DNA of 64,000 bases from Herminiimonas arsenitoxidans (GCF_900130075.1 NZ_LT671418.1:310001-374000), one strand, 5' to 3'. Shown: positions 29,876-39,001, counted from the stretch's first letter. Program-made: numbers and translations. Notes: a model not told the origin generated them from the letters alone.

Positions 29876-29909
29876 AAAAATCAGCAGCGTTTATCGCTGC
29901 TGATTTTTT
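29876..29909. terminator. bidirectional terminator between cassettes 3 and 4
   Basis: An A-run, then TCAGCAGCG and CGCTGCTGA with a 5-base loop, then six T. It is symmetrical, so it can end both the esterase transcript and the convergent receptor 4 transcript. Confidence 0.93.
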
Positions 29910-29921
29910 GTCTGCTGCGAC

Positions 29922-32399
29922 TTACCAACGATGTGTATAGCTGACAGATAATGTCGCGCCTGTCGCTGGCAAACGACTATTGTTGTTGCCGCTACGGATG
30001 AGTTGGCTATACAGCGGCAGATAGTATTTGTTGAACAGATTCTGCACGCCTATCGTGATGGAATCATGTTTGTCCAGCTTGTAACGGCTGACGACATCGA
30101 CGGTGTAATAGCTTTTGACATCGGCTCTGCCGAGCTGCGTTATGCCATTGGCCAAACGATAATCCTTGGAACCGAACCAGGTCAGTTGCGCGCGATTGCT
30201 CCAGCGTTCATTTGGTTGATATTGCACATAGCCGGTGATTTTGACGGGTGGGATGCGGTAGCCGCTCATTTGCTGTGTTTTCGTTGCGTTCTGTGGCAGC
30301 TCGCGACCTTGCATCCATGTGAAGGTAGCGCCGCTCGCCCATTTTTCATCATCGCTGTAGTGATCGACAGTTGCTTCTACGCCGTTGATTTTTTCGCTGG
30401 TGCGCGTCAGTACCAAGCCATTGTTGAAAGACTGTACGGCCCCCAGATCAGAGGTGGAACGGAACAGCGCCAGCGATGCCATCGTGTTCGTAAAGCGGCC
30501 ACGCCAGCCCATTTCATAGTTGTCGGTTTTAACCGGTTCCAACTGGGAAGAGTTGATGTTGAAGCCGGCTCCAGCATTACGCACTTGCAGACCGATGTCT
30601 GGCAAATCAAAACCCTGGCTGACCGATGTATAAAACTCCTGACCTTTGACAGGTTTGAATACGATGCCTGCGTTGTGCATCAGCGCGTCGTAGCTAACCT
30701 TACCACCTTGGATCGTGGCGGGATTGGTGAGTTTGGATTGCGACAAGGGCTGGAAGTCATTGAAGGATGCACTTGCTCTTTCGTAACGCAAGCCACCTTC
30801 GATAGACCATTGTTCATTGAGTTTGTGTTGCAATTGAGCGAAAGCACCGATGCTGCGTGTCGTGGTCCACGGAAGAAAAATTTTCTGACCTATCTTGCGG
30901 AATACAAGACCACCGCTGGCATCGTAGGCGGCCGGATCGAATACATCGATAGGCATATTGCTACGTTCCTGTATGAAGTCTGCTCCCCATACCAGACGTG
31001 TATCTTCCTTGCTGCCTAACGGTGTATCCAAGGTCAGACGACCACCGAATACCTTGTTGTTCTGCATGACTTGATCGATGTTTTGGCCACGAGTGATGCT
31101 TGATTTACGCGCATCGAAAGGTGTAAAGCGCGTGAAGTTATCGCGACCATAGACAAGTGCAGATAGCGAGCCACCCAAGACATCTTTGTGTTCGTAATTA
31201 AGGCTGAGCAAAGTATTTTCTACTTCGTTCTGATTCGCCAGTTGTAGACCTTTAATGGCACGCGCCGTAGTGCTGCCTATCGGCGTTGCGGAAACTGCAG
31301 GATCACTAGCGTAATCGGTGTCTTGTTTTGCGCGCAGATAGCTGGCCGCAAGTTGCAGTCGCTGATTGGCGTCGATACGGAAGCCCATCTTGCCACCCAA
31401 GCTGTAAGTGTTGGAATCGAATAGATCGCCTTGACTTGCATCCGGCGCAATGCGATCGCCGTGTGCATCGTAGGAACCGCCTATGCGGCGATAAGATGTG
31501 TCCACTTCATAATCGACGACATCGCCTTTACCGGAAAAATAATGTTGTACCTGCGCACCCAAACCTTTGCTTGTCAGCTTGGATAGCGCGGCATCCATCG
31601 ATATCGTGGTTTCTGCAACGGGTTCGCCGCCAACAGGGCGCGTTGTGACGGAAATGATGCCACCGCTTGCGCCGCTGCCGTAGATCGAATTACTCCCGCG
31701 CAGGACTTCGATGCGATTGATGCGGCTGGGATCGATGTTGACCAGATTGCGTGATGAATCGCGATTGGTATTGAGCGGGATGCCATCGACCAGTATCAGC
31801 GCATTGCGTCCACGCAGTGTTTGTCCAAAGTCGGTGAGGTTGCGACTGGAATCTGATAAGCCGGGTACGCTCTTGGTCAGCATTGCGCCCAGATTAGGCG
31901 AAGTGGCGCGCAAATCTGCCAGTTCCTGTCCTTCGATCACGGTGACTTGTCGCGTCGGTTGCATCAAGCCGCTGCCGGAGCGTTCTGTTGTCACGACGAC
32001 GGTTGGCATGATGTCAGGCACTGAAGGAATCGATGCTGCACTGATTTCAGCCGCTGTCTTGCGTCGAATATGCAAGGCGCCGTTGGTGATCGTTTCTGCT
32101 GTCAGATCGCTGCTACTGAGTGCTTGTCGTACCGCTTCATCGGCTGACAGGCGGCCATTGATTGCGGCTGCCTGATGTCCGGCGATCAAAGCTGGATCGG
32201 CGACGATAGTGCGACCGCTTTGCTGGCCGATGCGAGTCAGCGTGGTGCTCAATGGTCCGGCCGGAATATTCAGTTGAACTGCGTTGGCGGTGGAGGCTGG
32301 GCTGGCGCTTTGTGCCCATGCACTGGCTTGCGTACAGGCGATGGCAACAGCGAAGGCGATACGACTTAGTTTCAAACGAGAGGTATGTATGTGCTGCAT
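29922..32399 (-). CDS. TonB-dependent receptor with signalling domain (cassette 4)
   Basis: An 825-residue outer-membrane receptor with signal peptide (to QASAWAQ), STN domain (LNIPAGPLSTTLTRIGQQSG), TonB-box-like MPTVVVTT and plug (GRNALILVDGIPLNTNRDS to GSNSIYGSGASGGIISVTT). The barrel ends VSYTHRW. The plug is of the FepA/CirA/BtuB-like style (LILVDGIP) rather than the FhuA style of cassettes 2 and 3, so the ligand class probably differs (catecholate, haem or another chelate). Order on the - strand: fecI4-fecR4-receptor. Confidence 0.92.
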   Translation of the reverse strand: MQHIHTSRLKLSRIAFAVAIACTQASAWAQSASPASTANAVQLNIPAGPLSTTLTRIGQQSGRTIVADPALIAGHQAAAINGRLSADEAVRQALSSSDLTAETITNGALHIRRKTAAEISAASIPSVPDIMPTVVVTTERSGSGLMQPTRQVTVIEGQELADLRATSPNLGAMLTKSVPGLSDSSRNLTDFGQTLRGRNALILVDGIPLNTNRDSSRNLVNIDPSRINRIEVLRGSNSIYGSGASGGIISVTTRPVGGEPVAETTISMDAALSKLTSKGLGAQVQHYFSGKGDVVDYEVDTSYRRIGGSYDAHGDRIAPDASQGDLFDSNTYSLGGKMGFRIDANQRLQLAASYLRAKQDTDYASDPAVSATPIGSTTARAIKGLQLANQNEVENTLLSLNYEHKDVLGGSLSALVYGRDNFTRFTPFDARKSSITRGQNIDQVMQNNKVFGGRLTLDTPLGSKEDTRLVWGADFIQERSNMPIDVFDPAAYDASGGLVFRKIGQKIFLPWTTTRSIGAFAQLQHKLNEQWSIEGGLRYERASASFNDFQPLSQSKLTNPATIQGGKVSYDALMHNAGIVFKPVKGQEFYTSVSQGFDLPDIGLQVRNAGAGFNINSSQLEPVKTDNYEMGWRGRFTNTMASLALFRSTSDLGAVQSFNNGLVLTRTSEKINGVEATVDHYSDDEKWASGATFTWMQGRELPQNATKTQQMSGYRIPPVKITGYVQYQPNERWSNRAQLTWFGSKDYRLANGITQLGRADVKSYYTVDVVSRYKLDKHDSITIGVQNLFNKYYLPLYSQLIRSGNNNSRLPATGATLSVSYTHRW

Positions 32400-32479
32400 G
32401 AGAAGGTCCCTTTTGGTTTGTTTTCAATAACCATGTGGAACGAAACGGAAAAACCCCTCATGCTTTTTAAAATTAATTG

Positions 32480-33469
32480 CTATGCCTGTTTGATGTCGAT
32501 GGAAATCAACCAATTACCGTAGTGCTGCATCTTCAGCGGCAAGGTGTACGTCAAGGTGCGCAATGCATGGCCGGGATCGTCTAGCGGGAAGACGCCGAAC
32601 ACGCGCAACTCTGCAGCGGCTGGTGAAAGTCGTATCAAGCCGCTGTAATAAGGCTTGTAGGCATCGACGACTTCGGCCAGCGTGGCATTCTCGACAGCCA
32701 GCATGCCGTCCGACCAGGCGGCACGCGCGACGGCATTACCGGCGATGGGCTCGATTTGTGCCGAGGTAAACAAAGCACCTTCGCCTTCACGCATGCGCAT
32801 TTGCTGACCATCGTGCGTGCGTAAGTCTATGCTGTGTTCAAGTACAACGACTTGCGATTGCGCAGCGCGTTGACTGACCAGAAAACGCGTACCCAAGGCT
32901 TGTACCGTGCCTTGACTGGTGCGAACGATAAACGGACGTTGCGCATCCGGCGCGACGGTAGCGATCAACTCGCCTTCACGCAAATGCAATTGCCGTGTGT
33001 CTTGATTGAAGTCGATATCCGCTGCAGAGCGTGCATTCAGCTCGACGCTGCTGCCATCGGACAAGCTAAACGTTAGTCTTTGCCCCGTGCCTGTACGCAG
33101 ATCGGCCATGAGTTGACTGATGGGCATACTGCGATTGGCGACGATGGCCGAAGCACCACCCAAGCCGGCGAACACCAGCGCACCGCGCAGGAATTTTCTG
33201 CGACGGGTGCCGAGCAGAGTGCGTTGCGTTGCCTGGACTTGTCCCGGTGCGCTCAGGCCGGCATCGCGCACGATGCTTAATGAATCGTCCAACAAACCAG
33301 CGACCCGATTCCATGCCATTTCATGTGCCGGATCGGCAGTACGCCAATGCTCAAAGGCCAGACGATCAGCCTCGCTCAAGGTGTCCGATTCAAAGCGGAT
33401 CAGCCAATCTACGGCAGTATGGAGCAGCTGATCGTGTGCGGCTGACGCGTGATGGCTGGCTGGATTCAT
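32480..33469 (-). CDS. FecR-family anti-sigma/signal transducer (cassette 4)
   Basis: 329 residues from the ATG that overlaps the fecI4 stop (ATGA). The frame is open 279 bases further but that part is antisense-like filler over fecI4. DUF4880 domain (TAVDWLIRFESDTLSEADR), the strongest twin-arginine motif of the four (TRRRKFLRG, 88-96), membrane segment about 96-110, FecR domain (LRTGTGQRLTFSLSDGSSV, FIVRTSQGTVQALGTRFLV) and the STN-like end. Confidence 0.93.
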   Translation of the reverse strand: MNPASHHASAAHDQLLHTAVDWLIRFESDTLSEADRLAFEHWRTADPAHEMAWNRVAGLLDDSLSIVRDAGLSAPGQVQATQRTLLGTRRRKFLRGALVFAGLGGASAIVANRSMPISQLMADLRTGTGQRLTFSLSDGSSVELNARSAADIDFNQDTRQLHLREGELIATVAPDAQRPFIVRTSQGTVQALGTRFLVSQRAAQSQVVVLEHSIDLRTHDGQQMRMREGEGALFTSAQIEPIAGNAVARAAWSDGMLAVENATLAEVVDAYKPYYSGLIRLSPAAAELRVFGVFPLDDPGHALRTLTYTLPLKMQHYGNWLISIDIKQA

Positions 33470-33969
33470 GGCGCCCATTGCAGGCATTGCAGCAGCGCGC
33501 GCTTCATGTAGCGTTCTACCGTGGCGAGTGAGACGCCTAATTTTTCGGCGATTTCTGGGTAGGTCAGGCGATCCAGACGGCTGTAGAGAAATGCTTTCTT
33601 GACTGGCAGCGGGAGTGCGTCGAGTGCGCGGTCTATCTGTTCTATGGCTTCCAGCAGAACTGCGCGTTCTTCCGGTGACAGGGCGACGGCTTCCGGCAAT
33701 AACATCAGCGATTGCAGATAGGCTTTTTCCAGATCCTGCCGACGCCATAGATGAAAGAGGATGCGCTTGGCGATCGTCGTCAAAAAGGCGCGCGGTTCAG
33801 CTATCGTCGCAACGTCCTTGCTCTCTACAACCTGGGCGAAGGTTTCCGAGGTGACGTCTTCCGCATCGGCACGGCTGGACAAGCGGCGCTGCAGTCGACA
33901 CAGCAGCCACGGCTGATGCTCGACATACAGCATTTCTAAAACGGCAGACGATGAAGGATGGATGGGCAC
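33466..33969 (-). CDS. ECF sigma factor, FecI type (cassette 4)
   Basis: A GTG at 33969 with GGAGA six bases before it gives 167 residues (MPIHPSSSAVLEMLY). A TTG at 34005 would add 12 residues but lacks spacing. Region 2: MLYVEHQPWLLCRLQRRL, AEDVTSETFAQVV, FLTTIAKRILFHLWRRQDLE. Region 4: LTYPEIAEKLGVSLATVERYMKRAL. More diverged from the other three, in line with a separate origin of cassette 4. Confidence 0.93.
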   Translation of the reverse strand: MPIHPSSSAVLEMLYVEHQPWLLCRLQRRLSSRADAEDVTSETFAQVVESKDVATIAEPRAFLTTIAKRILFHLWRRQDLEKAYLQSLMLLPEAVALSPEERAVLLEAIEQIDRALDALPLPVKKAFLYSRLDRLTYPEIAEKLGVSLATVERYMKRALLQCLQWAP

Positions 33970-34019
33970 AGCGACTCTCCGAGGCTTGCCTAGTTTATGC
34001 GGCAAGTCCTTGATTTTGT

Positions 34020-34038
34020 GTAAATGAGAATCGTTATT
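34020..34038. promoter_or_regulatory. Fur-box-like site upstream of fecI cassette 4
   Basis: The 19-mer beginning GTAAATGAGAATCGTTATT matches the Fur consensus at 14 of 19 positions. It lies about 50 bases before the GTG start of fecI4 on the - strand. Confidence 0.65.
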
Positions 34039-34154
34039 ATTACATGAAGACGTAAAAACAGAACCGGTTTTTATCGTCGGTTGTAGGTGAGTGCTGTTTT
34101 TTTACGACGCTGGCAAGCCTGTGCGGCACATACTTCTTGTGCAAGTCGCAACAG

Positions 34155-34565
34155 TCAACCTTGAGAGAAATCCAGATCAGTCGGCAGTGCATCCGGCTGA
34201 CGGTTCATTTGATAGCTGTACCAAAGACTTTGCGCGATGCGCTGAGCGGAAGCATAAGCGCGTTCGCTCATGGCTTGATTCGGTTGCTCATTGAGAGTTT
34301 CCTTGAACAGTGCCAGCCAGCGTTGAAACAGTGCCGGATCCAGATGATGCAACGCGATATGTTTTTGCATAGGCGTACCGCTATAACGGCCGGTGCCGCG
34401 CAGTATCGATGACCAGAAGTCGACTAGTTTGGCTAGATGATGATTCCAGTCGTCGATATGACCGTTGAAGATGGGGCCGAGCACGGCATCGCGTCTCACC
34501 TTGGCATAAAAGGCATGCACCAATTGCGTGACTTCTTCATCGGTGCACAGTTCGTGTGATGACAC
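34155..34565 (-). CDS. group III truncated haemoglobin
   Basis: A 136-residue 2/2 globin. TDEEVTQLVHAFYAKVRRD carries the B-helix Tyr20, VLGPIFNGHIDDWNHHLAKLVDFWSSILRGTGRYSG is characteristic of trHb group III, and HIALHHLDPALFQRWLALF holds the proximal His region (69-74) and the conserved WL. These bind oxygen, NO or peroxide; the physiological role is unsettled. It lies directly upstream of the cassette 4 Fur site, on the same strand, but about 185 bases from fecI4, so cotranscription is uncertain. Confidence 0.92.
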   Translation of the reverse strand: MSSHELCTDEEVTQLVHAFYAKVRRDAVLGPIFNGHIDDWNHHLAKLVDFWSSILRGTGRYSGTPMQKHIALHHLDPALFQRWLALFKETLNEQPNQAMSERAYASAQRIAQSLWYSYQMNRQPDALPTDLDFSQG

Positions 34566-34659
34566 TAGTTTCTCCAGTATGTAATGCGTTGCTAGCTAAT
34601 GATAGGCCGTGCAGCTCGTTATCGCTCATGCGTCATGTCTGTTATTGGCCTGCGTTTGC

Positions 34660-35565
34660 TTATTGTTTCTGCGGTGGTAAGGCGCGCTCGAATATTTCCT
34701 TCAACCATTCTGCGAAGATGCGCACACGCGGAGACAGTTGTCGATTATGTGGATACAAGACGCTGATCGGCATCAATGGCGGTGGAGATTTTGGTAATAC
34801 GGATTTCAAGATGCCGGATTCTAATTGAGGAATGATGTGATAGCGCGGCACTTGGATCAATCCCAATCCGGCGATCGCGCATTCAGTATAAATCTCTGCA
34901 CCGGTCACGGACACAGCGCTGGGAATGTCGATTAGCTCGACTTTGCCGTTCACAGTAAATTCAAATGGATAAGGTTTGCCGGTAGAGCTGGATATGTAAT
35001 TGACCGCTTTGTGTTCGGCGAGATCTGCGATGTTGCGTATGGGTTTGTGCTTGGCCAGATAAGTAGCGCTGGCGCAGGTGACTTGTTCTAGCAACGCAAC
35101 CCTGCGGCCGATCAAGGAGGAGCTTTGCGGATTGCCACCACGTAATACGCAATCTATACCGTCGCGCACCAAATCGACCAGCAGATCACTTACGTCGATG
35201 TGCAATTCGATATCGGGATAACGTGCGAGGAAGTCCGGCAGGGCAGGAACGACGAAGTGCGCCGCCAGAGTGCCTTGCAAGCTAACGCGCAACAAGCCTT
35301 TGGGCGCAGCATTGTGGAAAGCGCTGTCCGCTTCTTCCACATCGGCCAGCAGACGCACGCAGCGTGCGTAATAGGCATCGCCATCCAGCGTCGGTGTCAC
35401 TTGCCGCGTCGTGCGATTGAGCAAACGCGCGCCTAGGCGTTCTTCCAATCGGCTCATCGCATTGGTGACAGTGGCGCGTGGTAGTTGCAGATCATCCGCC
35501 GCTTTGGTGAAGCTGCGGCGTTCCATGATGCGCACAAAAATCTGCATTTCCTGAAATCGATCCAT
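34660..35565 (-). CDS. LysR-family transcriptional regulator (divergent from SDR gene)
   Basis: A 301-residue regulator: winged HTH at 1-60 (FVRIMERRSFTKAADDLQL, RLEERLGARLLNRTTRQV) and a periplasmic-binding-like effector domain (LLRVSLQGTLAAHFVVPAL onwards). It belongs to the CrgA/AaeR-like branch. Divergent from the SDR gene at 35682 with about 116 bases between, the usual layout in which the LysR protein controls its divergent neighbour. Effector unknown. Confidence 0.93.
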   Translation of the reverse strand: MDRFQEMQIFVRIMERRSFTKAADDLQLPRATVTNAMSRLEERLGARLLNRTTRQVTPTLDGDAYYARCVRLLADVEEADSAFHNAAPKGLLRVSLQGTLAAHFVVPALPDFLARYPDIELHIDVSDLLVDLVRDGIDCVLRGGNPQSSSLIGRRVALLEQVTCASATYLAKHKPIRNIADLAEHKAVNYISSSTGKPYPFEFTVNGKVELIDIPSAVSVTGAEIYTECAIAGLGLIQVPRYHIIPQLESGILKSVLPKSPPPLMPISVLYPHNRQLSPRVRIFAEWLKEIFERALPPQKQ

Positions 35566-35681
35566 GAGCTGGCCTTTTGATTGTTATCGAAATTCGAATA
35601 ATGAAGTCGATTTTAGCCTGATTATCTTTTTTGTGGTTTGTCGCACAATCCGTCCATACCAACATTTTGAGGAAAAGCATC

Positions 35682-36422
35682 ATGACTAAGCAAGCCAAAA
35701 AAGTAGCCATCATTACCGGTGCATCACGCGGCATAGGTGCAGCAATCGCAGAGCGTCTCGCGCATGACGGCTTTGCCGTCGTTATCAACTACGCCAATAG
35801 CGCAACAGAGGCTGATGCGCTGGTTGCGAAACTGGCGGCAGACCAACATCAAGCCATCGCCGTCCAAGCCGATGTGTCCAAGGCGGCAGATGTGCGTCGC
35901 CTGTTTGATGAAACTGAACAAAAGCTGGGCAAGGTTGATGTGCTGATCAATAACGCCGGCATTCTGAAAACGGCCTCGTTGGCAGAAAGCAGCGATGAAA
36001 TGTTCGAGCAAACTTTCAGCATCAATGTGCGTGGCACGTTCAACACCTTGCGTGAAGCAGCGACGCGTTTGAATGATGGCGGTCGGGTGGTGAATTTTTC
36101 CAGCACGACGGTGGTAATGAACTTGCCTAACTATGCGGTCTACAGCGGCAGCAAGGCGGCAGTGGAAGTGTTGACGCCGATCTTTGCGAAAGAAATGCGC
36201 GGTCGCAATATCACCGTCAATGCTGTTGCACCGGGACCGGTTGCAACGGAATTATTCTTTAATGGCAAAACAGAAGCGCAGATACAGCAATTCGCCAATA
36301 TGCCGCCGCTGCAACGCCTCGGTCAGCCTGATGATATTGCTGGGACAATTTCATTCTTGGTTGGCAAGGATGGCGGCTGGATCAACGGACAGGTATTGCG
36401 CGCGAATGGCGGATTGGCTTGA
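35682..36422 (+). CDS. short-chain dehydrogenase/reductase
   Basis: A 246-residue classical SDR. NAD(P) loop TGASRGIG (12-19), NNAG (90-93), catalytic Ser around 140 and the YAVYSGSK motif with Tyr154/Lys158, then the C-terminal GQPDDIAGTISFLVGKDGGWINGQ. FabG-like but not in a fatty-acid locus; substrate unknown. The ATG at 35682 follows TGAGGAAAAG. Probable target of the divergent LysR gene. Confidence 0.93.
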   Translation: MTKQAKKVAIITGASRGIGAAIAERLAHDGFAVVINYANSATEADALVAKLAADQHQAIAVQADVSKAADVRRLFDETEQKLGKVDVLINNAGILKTASLAESSDEMFEQTFSINVRGTFNTLREAATRLNDGGRVVNFSSTTVVMNLPNYAVYSGSKAAVEVLTPIFAKEMRGRNITVNAVAPGPVATELFFNGKTEAQIQQFANMPPLQRLGQPDDIAGTISFLVGKDGGWINGQVLRANGGLA

Positions 36423-36452
36423 TTCTGCGAGGAGTACAGCAAGCTTGATTGA

Positions 36453-36489
36453 AAAAACGCCGACATGATGAGTGTCGGCGTTTTGTTTT
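36453..36489. terminator. terminator between SDR gene and tarD (convergent)
   Basis: AAAACGCCGACA and TGTCGGCGTTTT form a 12-base stem with a 7-base loop; A and T tracts on both sides suggest use by both converging genes. Confidence 0.9.
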
Positions 36490-36499
36490 GTACGGATGT

Positions 36500-37666
36500 T
36501 TAAGCAGAGAGCTTTTGCATTTCGCTATACAGATCAGCTTTGCCTTCAAAGCCGATGCCGGGTAAGTCCGGCAAGGTGATGTAACCGTTATCGACCTTGG
36601 CACCATCCGGGAAGCCGCCGTAAGGTTGGAATAAATCAGGATACGACTCGTTGCCACCCAAGCCCAGGCCTGCCGCAATATTCAGCGACATTTGATGGCC
36701 GCCGTGCGGAATGCAGCGTTTGCGCGACCAGCCGTGCTCATGCAGCATATCCAGCGTACGCAGGTATTCCACCAAGCCGTAACTCAACGCGCAATCGAAT
36801 TGCAGCCAATCGCGATCCGCACGCATGCCGCCGTAGCGAATCAGGTTGCGAGCATCTTGCATAGAGAACAGGTTTTCCCCGGTCGCCATCGGTTTGTCGT
36901 AATAGTTGCGCAAGGTCGCCTGCAATTCAAAGTCCAATGGATCGCCGGCTTCTTCATACCAGAACAGATCGTATTGCGATAAAGCCTTCGCATACTTGAT
37001 GGCGGTATCCAGATCGAAACGACCATTCGCATCGACCGCGAGTTTTTGACCATCACCTAGTACGCTCAGGATGGAGTCGATGCGACGCAAGTCTTCGTCC
37101 AGAGATGCACCACCGATTTTCTTCTTCACGACGGTATAACCGCGGTCGATGTAGCTGCGCATCTCATCCTTGAGCTTGCCGTGATCCTGTCCCGGGTAGT
37201 AGTAGCCGCCAGCCGCATAGACAAAAATCTTGCGATCTGGCTGACCATTGCCGTAACGATCAGCCAGCAACTGGAATAGCGGCTTGCCTTCAATTTTGGC
37301 GACTGCATCCCATACCGCCATATCGATGGTGCCGATGGCGACGGAACGTTCGCCGTGGCCGCCTGGTTTCTCGTTGGTGAACATCGTGTTCCAGATTTTG
37401 TGCGGATCGAGGTTGTCACCGGCATCGTTGACCAGAGAAGCAGGATCAGCTTCCATCAAGCGCGGAATGAAGCGTTCGCGCATCAGCATGCCCTGACCGT
37501 AACGACCATTCGAGTTGAAACCGTAGCCGACGACTGGTTTACCGTCACGGATGACGTCGGTAATGACAGCAACCAAACTCAGCGTCATCTTGCTGAAGTC
37601 TATGTATGCATTGCGTATCGGGGAGCTAATCGGTAAAGTCTTTTCGCGGATTTCAACTATTCTCAT
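36500..37666 (-). CDS. tarD: D(-)-tartrate dehydratase
   Basis: Enolase-superfamily enzyme that dehydrates D-tartrate to oxaloacetate. N-terminal capping domain with ISSPIRNAYIDFSKMTLS and GYGFNSNGRYGQG, then the (beta/alpha)7 barrel with VVKKKIGG (Lys181, Lys183), metal ligands Asp212 (VDANGRF), Glu238 or 239 (WYEE) and Glu264 (ATGENLF), and catalytic His321 in CIPHGGHQMSLN. The overall sequence strongly recalls the characterised Bradyrhizobium TarD, including the C-terminus LPGIGFEGKADLY. 388 residues. Divergent from a LysR gene; no transporter is adjacent. Confidence 0.92.
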   Translation of the reverse strand: MRIVEIREKTLPISSPIRNAYIDFSKMTLSLVAVITDVIRDGKPVVGYGFNSNGRYGQGMLMRERFIPRLMEADPASLVNDAGDNLDPHKIWNTMFTNEKPGGHGERSVAIGTIDMAVWDAVAKIEGKPLFQLLADRYGNGQPDRKIFVYAAGGYYYPGQDHGKLKDEMRSYIDRGYTVVKKKIGGASLDEDLRRIDSILSVLGDGQKLAVDANGRFDLDTAIKYAKALSQYDLFWYEEAGDPLDFELQATLRNYYDKPMATGENLFSMQDARNLIRYGGMRADRDWLQFDCALSYGLVEYLRTLDMLHEHGWSRKRCIPHGGHQMSLNIAAGLGLGGNESYPDLFQPYGGFPDGAKVDNGYITLPDLPGIGFEGKADLYSEMQKLSA

Positions 37667-37740
37667 GTGGGTCTCCTGAAAACATCGCGTCTGGTCGATG
37701 TGGAATATGGAAAGCGCTAGCTTATTCGCAGAACGCGTAC

Positions 37741-37765
37741 TTATAATTCACCGCAAGTCATATAA
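37741..37765. promoter_or_regulatory. inverted repeat in the tarD/LysR intergenic region
   Basis: TTATA (37741-37745) and TATAA (37761-37765) form an interrupted inverted repeat between the divergent tarD and LysR genes, where a LysR operator is expected. AT-rich repeats of this size arise by chance, so support is weak. Confidence 0.3.
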
Positions 37766-37778
37766 CTATTCACCCCCA

Positions 37779-38696
37779 GTGAAAACTGACATCTCATCCG
37801 AACTTGAATTCTTTGTGCTGATTGCCCGCCACGGCAATCTCTCGGCTGCTGCACGCGCGCTCGATATCACGCCGCCGGCGGCAACCAAACGACTGGCGCA
37901 ACTGGAAGCACGGCTCGGCGTCAGGCTCATCAACCGGACGACACGCAGCATCAGTCTCACCAGCGAAGGCGAAACCTATCTGGGTTATGCGACCAGAATT
38001 CTGGAAGAAGTAAAGGAAATGGAAGACGCGGTGTCGTCGGGTGGTTCCACACCTCGCGGACTGTTGCGCGTCAATGCGACTCTGGGTTTCGGTCGTACCG
38101 CCATTGCACCGCTGGTGTCTGAATTCGCCAAACTGTATCCGCATGTGGAAGTACAGTTCGAAGTGACAGACAAGCCCATCGATTTGGTGGAGAGCGGCTT
38201 TGATTTGGCGATACGCTTCGGCGACTTGCCGGATACGCGTCTCAATGCGCGTAAGATCATGTCCAATCGCCGATTTCTATGCGCATCGCCGATTTATTTG
38301 GAACGTCACGGCACACCCAAGACGTTGGCTGATTTAAGCAAGCATCGTTGTATTACGCATCGCCAGAATGATGAAGCAGCCGGTATCTGGCGTTTCACGC
38401 ACAAGGGCAATAGCGAAGTCGTCAAGGTGCAGAGTGCACTATCCAGCAATGACGGCGATATCGTTCTGGGTTGGGCGCTGGATGCGCATGGCATCCTGAT
38501 TCGATCCGAATGGGATTTGGCGAAGTATGTGAAGAGCGGTCGGCTGAAAATTGTCTTGCCCGATTTTGTCTTGCCTTCGGCAGATTTGTTCGTCTACTAC
38601 CCGAACCGACGCAATCAGAGTACGCGGGCGAGGGTGTTTATCGATTTCCTCGTTGAGCATGTTGATATGCTTGCAGACTTGCCTCTCTCCAGCTAG
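37779..38696 (+). CDS. LysR-family transcriptional regulator (divergent from tarD)
   Basis: A GTG at 37779 gives a 305-residue protein whose HTH begins at the usual place (ELEFFVLIARHGNLSAAARA, RLAQLEARLGVRLINRTTRSI). The upstream ATG at 37698 adds 27 residues of non-family character. Effector domain from about 95 (LLRVNATLGFGRTAIAPLV). Divergent position makes it the likely tartrate-responsive activator of tarD. Confidence 0.88.
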   Translation: MKTDISSELEFFVLIARHGNLSAAARALDITPPAATKRLAQLEARLGVRLINRTTRSISLTSEGETYLGYATRILEEVKEMEDAVSSGGSTPRGLLRVNATLGFGRTAIAPLVSEFAKLYPHVEVQFEVTDKPIDLVESGFDLAIRFGDLPDTRLNARKIMSNRRFLCASPIYLERHGTPKTLADLSKHRCITHRQNDEAAGIWRFTHKGNSEVVKVQSALSSNDGDIVLGWALDAHGILIRSEWDLAKYVKSGRLKIVLPDFVLPSADLFVYYPNRRNQSTRARVFIDFLVEHVDMLADLPLSS

Positions 38697-39001
38697 CTGT
38701 GATGCAGGCGATCAGATAAATCGAGCATAAATTTGATATAGCGCAAGAAGCCAAATATTCGATGCCGGATAATGCTCGGCATGATGTGTACACCAGCAAT
38801 ACCAGTTTTTGATCCATTTTTCGCGCGACCAAGCAACGCTTATTCACCGGCCGAAAATCTGCTACGGCTAATTACAGATCTATCTGATACTGTCTACAAC
38901 GCTCGCCTAGGCGTATGCTGTCATCAATCTCATCGGATCCGATGCAATGAAGCACGTGTTGTTACGCAATGACGTGGCAATGCGCAAAAATGCAAGGCAC
39001 T
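38697..39001. other. 305-base gap before cydD with a weak FNR/ANR-like site
   Basis: No gene is supported here; a 66-codon open frame at 38772-38972 has no recognisable content. TTGATATAGCGCAA (38733-38746) matches the FNR/ANR pattern TTGAT-N4-ATCAA at 8 of the 10 defined positions. Oxygen control is expected for cyd genes, so this is a plausible but weak candidate. Confidence 0.35.

Noticed and set aside
30003..31019. 338-codon open frame on the + strand inside receptor 4
   Set aside because: Antisense to a receptor gene with clear plug and barrel motifs; no start signals.
33470..33748. 93-residue N-terminal extension of FecR 4
   Set aside because: Overlaps fecI4 in another frame and lacks FecR character; the ATGA overlap at 33466-33469 matches the coupling in cassettes 2 and 3.
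38772..38972. 66-codon open frame before cydD
   Set aside because: No ribosome site, no known motif, and atypical composition; treated as non-coding.
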